Source: an uncultured Flavobacteriales bacterium (GTDB lineage: Bacteria > Bacteroidota > Bacteroidia > Flavobacteriales > Flavobacteriaceae). Taken from it: a stretch of DNA of 64,000 nucleotides. The notes below the pieces were generated by a model. It saw only the letters and a list, made by a program, of their open reading frames with translations. It was not told the DNA's origin and made no database searches. Position 1 is the stretch's first letter. Every line of letters begins with the position of its first letter. The stretch covers positions 1-64,000 of the forward strand of contig CAJVXR010000001.1 in the NCBI GenBank assembly GCA_913009535.1, written 5' to 3'. The position numbers and the translations under genes were made by a program. This document shows, in pieces, positions 44,728-52,698 of the stretch.

Positions 44728-46272
44728 ATGAAAATTCTTTGGATAGATGATGAAATAGATTTGCTGAAGCCTCACTTAATATTTCTTGAAAATAAGGGTT
44801 ATTCACTTGATACTTCTAACAATGGTATTGAAGGAATTGAGATGTTTAAAAACAACAACTATTCAGCCGTATTATTAGACGAAAACATGAATGGTTTGAG
44901 CGGATTAGAAGTTTTAAATAAAATTAATGAGTTAGACTACAATGTTCCTATTATCATGATTACAAAAAGTGAAGAGGAAAATATAATGGAAGATGCTATT
45001 GGAAATAAAATATCAGATTACTTAATTAAGCCTGTCAACCCTAATCAAATTTTATTAAGCTTAAAAAAATCAATATCTAAAAATGAATTAGTTACAGAAA
45101 AAACTTTAACAAATTATCAACAAGAGTTTAGAAATATTACAAATGAACTAACTCAAGCAAGTAACTATAAAGACTGGGTTAACTTATATTTAAAATTGAT
45201 TTATTGGGAACTGCAATTAAATGACACAAACGAATCTACAATGCAAGAAATATTGATGTCTCAAAAAACTGAATGCAATATTGCTTTCGCAAAGTTTATA
45301 GATAATAACTATGAGAATTGGGTTAACAGTGATTTGGATAAGCCACTGTTTTCTAATAAATTAATATCTGAAAGGTTAATAAAAGATATCTCAACAAGTG
45401 AAAAAACATTATTTATTGTAATTGATAATTTAAGATATGATCAATGGAAAACTATAGAACCACATATTTTAAAATATTATAATAAATCTAACGAAGAGGC
45501 ATATTTTAGTATTTTACCGACTGCAACTCAATACGCTAGAAATTCATTGTTTTCTGGACTAATGCCTTTAGAAATACAAAAAAAATTTCCGCAATACTGG
45601 AAGTTTGATCACGAGGAGGGTGGTAAAAACCTTTATGAAAGAGAGTTGCTTTTAGAAAACTTAAAAACTCTTGGTTTATCTAATTTAAAAACAGAATATA
45701 TTAAAATAACAAATCTTAAGAAAGGTAAAAAACTTGAGGAAGATTTTAATTCAAAACTTGAAAATGATTTAATAGTTTTAGTTTATAATTTTGTTGACAT
45801 GCTTTCTCATTCAAAAACGGAAATGGAGATGATTAAAGAATTAGCTTCAGATGACAAAAGCTATAGATCATTGACAGCAAGTTGGTTTATTAACTCTCCA
45901 CTTATGGGTATTATTAAACAAGCGAGTGAATTAAATATTAAGCTAGTAATAACTACAGATCATGGAACTATTAATGTAAAAAATCCAACAAGAGTAATTG
46001 GAAATAAAGACTTAAGCTCAAACTTAAGATACAAAACAGGAAGAAGCTTGTCATATAACGACAAGGAAGTGATATCATTTGTTAATCCATCTGAAATAGG
46101 CCTACCATCGGTATCTATAAACAGTCCTTTTATCTTCGCTAAAGATGATAAGTTTTTTGCTTACCCAAACAATTTCAACCACTATGTGTCTTATTTTAAA
46201 GATACCTACCAGCATGGAGGCGTATCAATGGAGGAAATCATAATTCCATATGTTGTTTTAGATCCGAAATAA
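44728..46272 (+). CDS. porX: PorX, response regulator with PglZ domain controlling type IX secretion
   Basis: 514 residues. The receiver domain (1-118) has acidic D7/D8, phospho-acceptor D51 in LLDENM, T80 and K102-P103. Instead of a DNA-binding domain the C-terminal half (about 225-514) is a PglZ/alkaline-phosphatase-like domain with IVIDNLRYDQ (D234), LPTATQY (264-270), NFVDMLSH and TTDHGT, matching metal-site residues. In Porphyromonas and Flavobacterium PorX regulates type IX secretion genes together with the PorY kinase and an ECF sigma factor; the PglZ domain is reported to have phosphodiesterase activity on nucleotides. No porY is present here. It diverges from lpxD and is followed by tsaE after two bases. 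Confidence 0.95.
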   Translation: MKILWIDDEIDLLKPHLIFLENKGYSLDTSNNGIEGIEMFKNNNYSAVLLDENMNGLSGLEVLNKINELDYNVPIIMITKSEEENIMEDAIGNKISDYLIKPVNPNQILLSLKKSISKNELVTEKTLTNYQQEFRNITNELTQASNYKDWVNLYLKLIYWELQLNDTNESTMQEILMSQKTECNIAFAKFIDNNYENWVNSDLDKPLFSNKLISERLIKDISTSEKTLFIVIDNLRYDQWKTIEPHILKYYNKSNEEAYFSILPTATQYARNSLFSGLMPLEIQKKFPQYWKFDHEEGGKNLYERELLLENLKTLGLSNLKTEYIKITNLKKGKKLEEDFNSKLENDLIVLVYNFVDMLSHSKTEMEMIKELASDDKSYRSLTASWFINSPLMGIIKQASELNIKLVITTDHGTINVKNPTRVIGNKDLSSNLRYKTGRSLSYNDKEVISFVNPSEIGLPSVSINSPFIFAKDDKFFAYPNNFNHYVSYFKDTYQHGGVSMEEIIIPYVVLDPK

Positions 46273-46274
46273 TT

Positions 46275-46694
46275 ATGAACAAAATATTGTATTATAAAAT
46301 TAGTGATATTGACTTAGCTGTAAAATTTATTTTAAATAATATTAATAGTAAATACCTCTTATTTAACGGCCCAATGGGTTCTGGAAAAACAACTTTAATA
46401 AAAGCTATTGTAAGTGAATTTGGTAGTGATGACTCTGTGTCTAGCCCAAGTTTTTCCTTAGTGAATGAGTATAAAATAAAAGATTCTGTAGTTTATCATT
46501 TTGATTTTTACAGAATTAAAAATGAAATAGAAGCTTTTGATATTGGTTTTGAAGATTATTTAAGAGAAGATGTATGGTGTTTTATCGAATGGGGAGAAAA
46601 TATACCAAACTTAATACCAAATAATGTGAATTTGATTAATTTTACAGAAATAAAAAGTGATAGCAGAATAATAGAAATAAATTTAAATGAATAA
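46275..46694 (+). CDS. tsaE: tRNA threonylcarbamoyladenosine biosynthesis ATPase TsaE
   Basis: 139 residues. Walker A NGPMGSGKTT (31-40), the switch-like DSVSSPSFSLVNEY and the C-terminal WCFIEWGENI are the TsaE hallmarks. It assists TsaB-TsaD in making t6A37; tsaD is also in this window but far away. It lies two bases after porX and overlaps ald by 8 bases, so the three are likely one transcript. Confidence 0.95.
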   Translation: MNKILYYKISDIDLAVKFILNNINSKYLLFNGPMGSGKTTLIKAIVSEFGSDDSVSSPSFSLVNEYKIKDSVVYHFDFYRIKNEIEAFDIGFEDYLREDVWCFIEWGENIPNLIPNNVNLINFTEIKSDSRIIEINLNE

Positions 46695-47886
46695 AATTAA
46701 TTATCCATTTAGTAAAGAACAACTAATTCCACAGGAAGAAAGACTGGAATTAACTCAAATAAAAAAAGAATTCATTATTGGTATTCCAAAAGAAGATTCT
46801 GAAAATGAGAAGAGAATCTGCTTAACTCCTGATTCTGTTAGCTACCTAATATCAAATGATTTTAAAATTAATATTGAGACCGGGGCTGGTGAGGGTTCAA
46901 ATTTCACTGATTTAGATTACTCTGAAGCAGGAGCAGTAATAGTAAATAATAAAAAGGATATATACAATTGTCCAATAATCTTAAAAATAGCACCACCAAA
47001 TGAGTTAGAAGTTAATTTAATTAAACAAAACTCAATACTAATATCTGCTTTAGATTTAACGGAAAATCACTTAAATAATTTAAAAGCATTAATTAATAAA
47101 AAAATAACTTGTATTGCCTTTGAGTTTATACAAGAAAGAGATAGCTCATACCCAATTGTTAGTCAACAGAATGAGATTTCTGGTCAAGCATCTGTTTTAA
47201 TTTCTTCAGAATTATTATCAAACACCAGTAATAATGGCAAAGGATTGTTTTTTGGTAATTTAAGCGGAGTCCCTCCAACTGATGTAGTAATAATTGGATC
47301 TGATAAAGTAGCCGAATCTGCGGCTATTGCAGCAACAAAGCTTGGTGCAAGGATCAAAATTTTTAGTAATTCGATTTTTAGATTAAATGAAATTCAAAAA
47401 TTAATTCAAAAACCTATTTACACATCTACCATACAGAAAAAACAACTTACAAAGGCTTTGATGAGATGTGATGTAGCTATTGGAGCTGTAAAAGATAATG
47501 AAACTACTAAGCATATAGTTAGTGAGGAAATGGTAATGAAAATGAAAAAAGGCGCTGTTATAATAGATACTAGTTTGGACACCACTGGTGCATTTGAGAC
47601 AAGTAGCGTTACAAGTCATGATAGACCAACATTTGTAAAACACGAAGTAATTCATTATTGTGTCCCTAATATAAACTCTAGATATTCAAGGACATCATCT
47701 ATTTGTTTAAGTAATGTTTTAACTCCATATTTAATCAAGTCAATAAAGTATGGTAGTTTTGAGAATTTTATAAGAAATAATAATCCATTAAAAAAGGGTG
47801 TTTACTTATTTAACGGATTAAATACGAATAAGATGATTAAAGAATTATTTAACATAGATTATAACAATATTAATAATATTATATGA
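46687..47886 (+). CDS. ald: alanine dehydrogenase
   Basis: 399 residues of the AlaDH/PNT family. After about 30 family-extra residues the catalytic half begins IGIPKEDSENEKRICLTP; the NAD fold shows VVIIGSDKVAESAAIAATKLGA and the ending CVPNINSRYSRTSS carries the substrate-site Asn. It interconverts alanine and pyruvate plus ammonia. The N-terminal extension and missing membrane part separate it from transhydrogenase PntA. It overlaps tsaE by 8 bases and the next gene by ATGA. Confidence 0.9.
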   Translation: MNKINYPFSKEQLIPQEERLELTQIKKEFIIGIPKEDSENEKRICLTPDSVSYLISNDFKINIETGAGEGSNFTDLDYSEAGAVIVNNKKDIYNCPIILKIAPPNELEVNLIKQNSILISALDLTENHLNNLKALINKKITCIAFEFIQERDSSYPIVSQQNEISGQASVLISSELLSNTSNNGKGLFFGNLSGVPPTDVVIIGSDKVAESAAIAATKLGARIKIFSNSIFRLNEIQKLIQKPIYTSTIQKKQLTKALMRCDVAIGAVKDNETTKHIVSEEMVMKMKKGAVIIDTSLDTTGAFETSSVTSHDRPTFVKHEVIHYCVPNINSRYSRTSSICLSNVLTPYLIKSIKYGSFENFIRNNNPLKKGVYLFNGLNTNKMIKELFNIDYNNINNII

Positions 47887-48254
47887 AATTAATTAACAGG
47901 TTCATTTATTTTTTTGTTGGACTCTCAATAGGCTTGATTTTTTTAGCTTTTTTATTTCAAAAAAAGAATACAAAATTTAATTACCTGCCAAATTCAAGAG
48001 TAATTAATGACATTAATAGTAAAAAAATTCATTATTCAGCTGAATTACATACAGCTTTTGCGAAAAATAAAATAACTACTTCTAAAGTTCAAGAAATTAT
48101 AAAATATGGCGAAGTGAATTTTTCAAAAAGTAATACTAAACTAGATAGTTGTAATATTTACACAATTGAAACAACAATTGAACAAATAAGTTATGCCGTA
48201 AAATTAGAGAACTGCAAAAATGAAGTTAAGATTATTAGCTATACTTTAGAATAA
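47883..48254 (+). CDS. small membrane-anchored DUF4258-type protein
   Basis: 123 residues: one membrane helix (about 8-26, FFVGLSIGLIFLAFLFQ), then a periplasmic or cytoplasmic domain with IHYSAELHTAFAKNKITTSKVQEII, the DUF4258 pattern also seen in small toxin-like proteins. Function unknown. From memory this gene regularly follows ald in Flavobacteria. Its ATG overlaps the ald stop (ATGA), and its last 16 bases overlap the convergent proline dehydrogenase gene. Confidence 0.75.
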   Translation: MKLINRFIYFFVGLSIGLIFLAFLFQKKNTKFNYLPNSRVINDINSKKIHYSAELHTAFAKNKITTSKVQEIIKYGEVNFSKSNTKLDSCNIYTIETTIEQISYAVKLENCKNEVKIISYTLE

Positions 48255-49420
48255 TTTTTTCTTCTATTTATTTCTTTACTAAATAGTGATAACTCTCTGG
48301 AGGTTTGACCTCTAACTGATTTGTTCTCGTCCGCTCTTCTTAACAGGTATGGAATAACATCTTTCACAGGCCCAAAAGGTAAATATTTCGCAACCTTATA
48401 TCCAAGGTGAGACAAATTATAACTAATATGATCACTCATCCCATATAATTGGCTAAACCAAACCTTACCATCATTAATAGGGATATTATGATTAGTCATA
48501 TAATTAATTGCTAGGGTATTACTTTCTTCATTATGACTTCCAATAAAAATTGAAAATAAATTAATATTAGTAAATATGAAATTCATACAATCGTTAAAAC
48601 TTTTATCAGTTTCGTTTTTGCTATTATGGATTGGAGAAGTATAGTTTAATTCTATAGCTCTATCACGTTCCTTTTCCAAATAAGCGCCTCTAACAAGCTT
48701 AATTCCAATATTTATATTAGAGTCAAAGTATTTATCTTTTAGATCTTTAATGTAGTTTAATCTATCAGTTCTATACGCTTGAACTGTATTGTAAACTGTA
48801 GCTCGCTTGGTATTATATTTAATTATTAAATTTTCAAATATTTGATCAACACTAGGTTGAATCCAAGACTCTTCGGCATCTATTAAAACAGAAACATGAT
48901 TTAATAAAGCACTCTCACATATCAAATTAAACCTGTTAATAATTTTATTCCATTCAATTTCTTGATTTCTTGATAATGATTCGTAGTTAGAAACCTTTTC
49001 ATATAGACTAAACTCCCCAATAGCTGTAGGTTTAAATACTATAAATGGAAAATTATTATCCGTATTAAGAGCAATTAGATCTAAGGTTCTAGAAACAGTA
49101 TTGTCAAAAGCGTAATTATCTACTAAACCTTCAACTGAATAATCTAATATTGAGTATATATTACTAGAACTTAAATTATTTACAGTTTTTATACAGTCCT
49201 CTTCATTTTCACCTCCACAGAATTGTTTAAATATCGAGGACTTCACAAACCAATTAGTTGGGCTACCTAGAAAAAAAGGAAATTTAGTTAAGAAAAACTT
49301 TGAAATAGAAACAATACTAGATTTAGAAATAATTTTAAATATATAATACCCTCGATATAAGTCCATTTTAGACTTGCTTTTAAAAGCTATTTCAGTATTA
49401 TCAAACAAGTTATTTTCCAT
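48239..49420 (-). CDS. proline dehydrogenase
   Basis: 393 residues from ATG 49420. A PutA-like FAD barrel with LIDAEESWIQ, KLVRGAYLEKER, GSHNEESN, QLYGMSDH and the C-terminal YLPFGPVKDVIPYLLRRA, which binds flavin and substrate. It oxidises L-proline to pyrroline-5-carboxylate and reduces quinone. It is the single-domain form, without the P5C dehydrogenase half. A longer TTG start at 49438 is possible but unnecessary. It overlaps the convergent DUF4258-type gene by 16 bases. Confidence 0.93.
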   Translation of the reverse strand: MENNLFDNTEIAFKSKSKMDLYRGYYIFKIISKSSIVSISKFFLTKFPFFLGSPTNWFVKSSIFKQFCGGENEEDCIKTVNNLSSSNIYSILDYSVEGLVDNYAFDNTVSRTLDLIALNTDNNFPFIVFKPTAIGEFSLYEKVSNYESLSRNQEIEWNKIINRFNLICESALLNHVSVLIDAEESWIQPSVDQIFENLIIKYNTKRATVYNTVQAYRTDRLNYIKDLKDKYFDSNINIGIKLVRGAYLEKERDRAIELNYTSPIHNSKNETDKSFNDCMNFIFTNINLFSIFIGSHNEESNTLAINYMTNHNIPINDGKVWFSQLYGMSDHISYNLSHLGYKVAKYLPFGPVKDVIPYLLRRADENKSVRGQTSRELSLFSKEINRRKNYSKV

Positions 49421-49435
49421 CCTATAAAAACTAAA

Positions 49436-49443
49436 CAAATATA
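49436..49443 (-). promoter_or_regulatory. possible -7 promoter element for proline dehydrogenase
   Basis: TATATTTG on the minus strand fits TAnnTTTG and would start transcription about 10 bases before the ATG at 49420. No good TTG box is visible at the right spacing. It also argues against the TTG start at 49438, which would fall inside the element. Confidence 0.35.
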
Positions 49444-49502
49444 TTCATATACATTGTACTTTATAAATTATAAACTACTATTTTTAATATTATTTTTAAT
49501 CT

Positions 49503-50582
49503 ATGAAGTCTATTTCAACAAACAACTATCCAATTCATTTTGGTGAAAATGCTTATTCTAAATTAAATACATATTTAGATGAAAATGATATATCAAAAAT
49601 CATTGTATTAACTGATAGTGATACAACTAAATATTGTTATGATATTTTTATTTCTAAATTAAACAATTATAAAAATAGAAATTTTATAGAAATTAGTTTT
49701 TCCAAAGGAGAAGAAAATAAAAACATATCTACATGTCAAATAATATGGAACAGTCTCTCTGAGGCTGGAGCTGATAGAGGTTCCTTACTAATAAATTTAG
49801 GAGGTGGAGTAGTAACTGATATTGGAGGATTTGTAGCTTCTACTTTTATGAGAGGTTTCGATTTTATCAATATACCTACTACCCTATTAGCAATGGTTGA
49901 TGCTTCTATTGGAGGTAAGACAGGAGTTGATTTAAATAATATAAAGAACCAAATTGGAGTAATTAATAATCCATCTATGATTATAATTGATCCAATTTTC
50001 TTAAAAACCTTACCTCAAATTGAAATGAATTCTGGTTTTAGTGAAATGGTAAAACATTCGTTAATTTCCAGTAAAAGCAATTGGGATAAAATTAAAACTA
50101 ATGATATTACTGATTTTCAAATTGGCTATACTTTTTATAACTCAATATTAATTAAATCTGAAATTGTAGATAAGGACCCAAATGAAAAAAACATCAGAAA
50201 AGTATTAAATTATGGCCATACAATTGGACACGCTGTCGAGTCATTTTGTTTGAATTCTAAACATCATCAAACACTAACTCACGGAGAAAGCATAGCCATT
50301 GGCATGATATTAGAAGGCTATATATCAACCATTAAATTAGGTTTTAATAAAGACTTAAATAATTCTATAAATAAATTCTTTGTAAATATTTTTAGAAAAA
50401 CCAAATTCACAGATATTGATATCAATGAGATAATTAAGCTTCTAAAGTATGATAAAAAAAATAGAAATGGTGAAATTAATTTTGTGCTATTAAAAGATAT
50501 TGGAGAAGTAGTTATAGATCAAAAAGTTGATGATAAACTTGTTAAGGAATCTTTTTTATATTATTTAAATGATCTTAAATAA
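49503..50582 (+). CDS. aroB: 3-dehydroquinate synthase
   Basis: A 359-residue NAD- and metal-dependent enzyme of the shikimate pathway that cyclises DAHP. The core NLGGGVVTDIGGFVAS, IPTTLLAMVDASIGGKTGVD, FSEMVKHSLI and NYGHTIGHAVE are all present, including the metal ligands Glu and two His. It starts after an 82-base gap divergent from proline dehydrogenase and overlaps the convergent Lrp gene by 8 bases. Confidence 0.96.
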   Translation: MKSISTNNYPIHFGENAYSKLNTYLDENDISKIIVLTDSDTTKYCYDIFISKLNNYKNRNFIEISFSKGEENKNISTCQIIWNSLSEAGADRGSLLINLGGGVVTDIGGFVASTFMRGFDFINIPTTLLAMVDASIGGKTGVDLNNIKNQIGVINNPSMIIIDPIFLKTLPQIEMNSGFSEMVKHSLISSKSNWDKIKTNDITDFQIGYTFYNSILIKSEIVDKDPNEKNIRKVLNYGHTIGHAVESFCLNSKHHQTLTHGESIAIGMILEGYISTIKLGFNKDLNNSINKFFVNIFRKTKFTDIDINEIIKLLKYDKKNRNGEINFVLLKDIGEVVIDQKVDDKLVKESFLYYLNDLK

Positions 50583-51060
50583 GTTCATTGAAAATCGCAT
50601 GCATCAGTCTTTTCTTATCATTTATGCTCTCTTCAAGAGAAATCATTGATTCAGTCCTGTAAACACCCTCGATATCATCTAATTTAAATATAATATCCTT
50701 GGCATCGTTAGTGTCTTTTGCTCTAATCTTGGCATAAATATTAAACTTTCCAGTTGTTATATGAGCTACAGTTACATTTGGAATATCATTAATTCTCTCT
50801 ACCACAAATTGAACTTGAGATGTATTCTCTAAATATATTCCAACATAAGCGATAAACGAATAACCAAGCTTATTATAATCTAATATTAATGAAGAACCTT
50901 TTATCAAGCCTGCATCTTCCATTTTCTTAACTCTAACATGAACAGTTCCTGCTGAAATCAAAAGTTTTTTTGCGATGTCAGTAAAGGGAACTCTAGTGTT
51001 TTCAATTAACATATCTAATATTTGATGATCTATTTCATCTAATTTAAATTTTGATTCCAT
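50575..51060 (-). CDS. Lrp/AsnC family transcriptional regulator
   Basis: 161 residues. The N-terminal winged helix (about 6-58) reads DEIDHQILDMLIENTRVPFTDI with recognition helix AGTVHVRVKKMEDAG; the C-terminal RAM domain (about 70-150) has AYVGIYLENTS and AHITTGKFNIYAKIRA. Such regulators sense amino acids. The neighbours (proline dehydrogenase, alanine dehydrogenase) are plausible targets but no operator was proven. Confidence 0.95.
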   Translation of the reverse strand: MESKFKLDEIDHQILDMLIENTRVPFTDIAKKLLISAGTVHVRVKKMEDAGLIKGSSLILDYNKLGYSFIAYVGIYLENTSQVQFVVERINDIPNVTVAHITTGKFNIYAKIRAKDTNDAKDIIFKLDDIEGVYRTESMISLEESINDKKRLMHAIFNELI

Positions 51061-51146
51061 AAGTTTATTTTAATTAAAGTAAAAAGCTAATTTATACAAA
51101 AACATTGAATTATTCTTAAAAAAACACACTATTAATTAAATTTTAT

Positions 51147-52262
51147 CTAGAGATTAAGGCTGTTTACTAGAGATTCATTTAATTCAGCACCAATCTTAAA
51201 AGACATTAAGTCTGCATTATATTTAAAAGCACTTAAATCAATCTCTCTATGACATAAGAAATTAGTTAAATCACCTATATCTCTAATTATAGGTTTGAAA
51301 ATTATTTCATTATCACAAAGTGTTTCTTTGAAATTTACTCCTACCTGAATTCCTGAATTTATAGCTGAAACATTATTAAGAATAATATCGAAAAATCTAA
51401 TTTTATTTTTCGGAATAAGAGAGTACTTAACTTTTGAAGTATAGACATTTGTGTCACAAATTATATTAAGTGCTATCACCAACGAAACAAACATGTATTT
51501 CCTTGTTGTTTCTCTATTGTAATCCAAATCAAAAAAACCAGATTCAAATAAAACAGTTGACGATCCTTTCTTTTGAAAATGATCACCAAAGCAGTTGTCA
51601 TTGTAATTGTCATCATATAATCGGACCCTGTCATTAATGATGTTTGAAAGTTCACTGTAAATACCTTCAATTAAAAACATTGCATTAGCTCTACTGCTAT
51701 TTATAGAGTTCTCATAGTCAAAGCAAGGAGCTAAAAAGCTTAACCCGCTTGGGTTATTGTCATTTTCTGCCCCATAAATAGTTCTTTGGTCATGTAAATT
51801 AAAACAATAGTTAGGCTTAATTTTTTCAAAATAAGAATTCAATAGCTTTGACTCTAGTTGTGAATTTTCTTTTGCATCTCTATTAAGGTCTATTTTATTA
51901 AAATTCTCTCTGGTATATAATCTAGCACCATCAGGGTTAAGTATGGGGATAATAAATAAACTACAATTTTCTAATATTTCAAAAAACTCATTATTATGAA
52001 AGCAATTAACTAAATCTAGTAAACTTTTGGTTGATGTGGATTCATTTCCATGCATTTGAGACCAAATAAGTATTTTGATTTTTCCAGTACCTATACGAAC
52101 AGACTTAATCGATTCACCATTTACGCTGAGTCCAATTTCTTTGAACTTATAAACAGAACTTGATTTATTAAATGCAAGGTGATCATTATTTAAGTACTTA
52201 CTATTTAGACCTAATAGTTTGAATTTTTCAAAAACCTGAATTATATTTTTAATATTTTTCAT
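51147..52262 (-). CDS. M14-family zinc carboxypeptidase
   Basis: 371 residues from ATG 52262. Zinc ligands H71 and E74 (QMHGNEST) and H157 (FNLHDQR), with NPDGARLYTREN and IDLNRDA as in the succinylglutamate-desuccinylase/M14 group, and the likely general base Glu in VLFESGFF. No signal peptide is visible, so it is cytoplasmic and may act on peptides or acyl-amino acids. A TTG two codons upstream (52268) is less likely because it lies in the -7 promoter box. Confidence 0.88.
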   Translation of the reverse strand: MKNIKNIIQVFEKFKLLGLNSKYLNNDHLAFNKSSSVYKFKEIGLSVNGESIKSVRIGTGKIKILIWSQMHGNESTSTKSLLDLVNCFHNNEFFEILENCSLFIIPILNPDGARLYTRENFNKIDLNRDAKENSQLESKLLNSYFEKIKPNYCFNLHDQRTIYGAENDNNPSGLSFLAPCFDYENSINSSRANAMFLIEGIYSELSNIINDRVRLYDDNYNDNCFGDHFQKKGSSTVLFESGFFDLDYNRETTRKYMFVSLVIALNIICDTNVYTSKVKYSLIPKNKIRFFDIILNNVSAINSGIQVGVNFKETLCDNEIIFKPIIRDIGDLTNFLCHREIDLSAFKYNADLMSFKIGAELNESLVNSLNL

Positions 52263-52265
52263 TGA

Positions 52266-52273
52266 CAAAGATA
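52266..52273 (-). promoter_or_regulatory. possible -7 element for the M14 peptidase, near-leaderless
   Basis: TATCTTTG on the minus strand ends three bases before the ATG at 52262, predicting a leaderless mRNA. The upstream TTG is missing at normal spacing, so support is partial. Confidence 0.35.
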
Positions 52274-52326
52274 GTAAGCTAAGTTATAATTTTTAATTAA
52301 ATTGCAAACAGAACATTTAAATAACT

Positions 52327-52698
52327 ATGAAATATTTCAGTCTATTTTTCCTTATAATTTTTTTGTCTTGTAACTCCAAACAAGAAAGGATTTGTGAGAA
52401 CTTTAAAAACGGAAAATATAAAAGTGTAATTACTATAGATGAAATAGAATATGTATCTATTTTTACTAGAAATGATAGTATTCAAATTGAAATTTTTAAT
52501 AATGTTGTAGACTCAAGCTATGTTAGATGGGTCAATGATTGCGAAGTCGTCTTTACTACAATTAATCCTATAAATATTCAGCAGAAAAAACCAGTACTAG
52601 TTAAAATATTAAGAACTTTTGAAGATTCTTATGATTTTGAGTATTCGTATGTAGGGGAAACAACAAAACAACAAGGAACGGCTGTTATTTTAGAATAA
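52327..52698 (+). CDS. small lipoprotein of unknown function
   Basis: 123 residues. The signal IIFLSC puts the lipid-attachment Cys at about position 15; the mature part is a compact beta-rich domain with two further Cys (ICENF, NDCEVV). From memory, flavobacterial homologues beside the topoisomerase genes carry the name DNA topoisomerase IV, a label that seems to come from position rather than sequence. It overlaps the convergent parC end by 9 bases. Confidence 0.8.
   Translation: MKYFSLFFLIIFLSCNSKQERICENFKNGKYKSVITIDEIEYVSIFTRNDSIQIEIFNNVVDSSYVRWVNDCEVVFTTINPINIQQKKPVLVKILRTFEDSYDFEYSYVGETTKQQGTAVILE

Noticed and set aside
43604..44806. 73-residue N-terminal extension of LpxD
   Set aside because: It lies across the divergent porX start and its promoter region, and the standard LpxD N-terminus begins at the ATG 44587.
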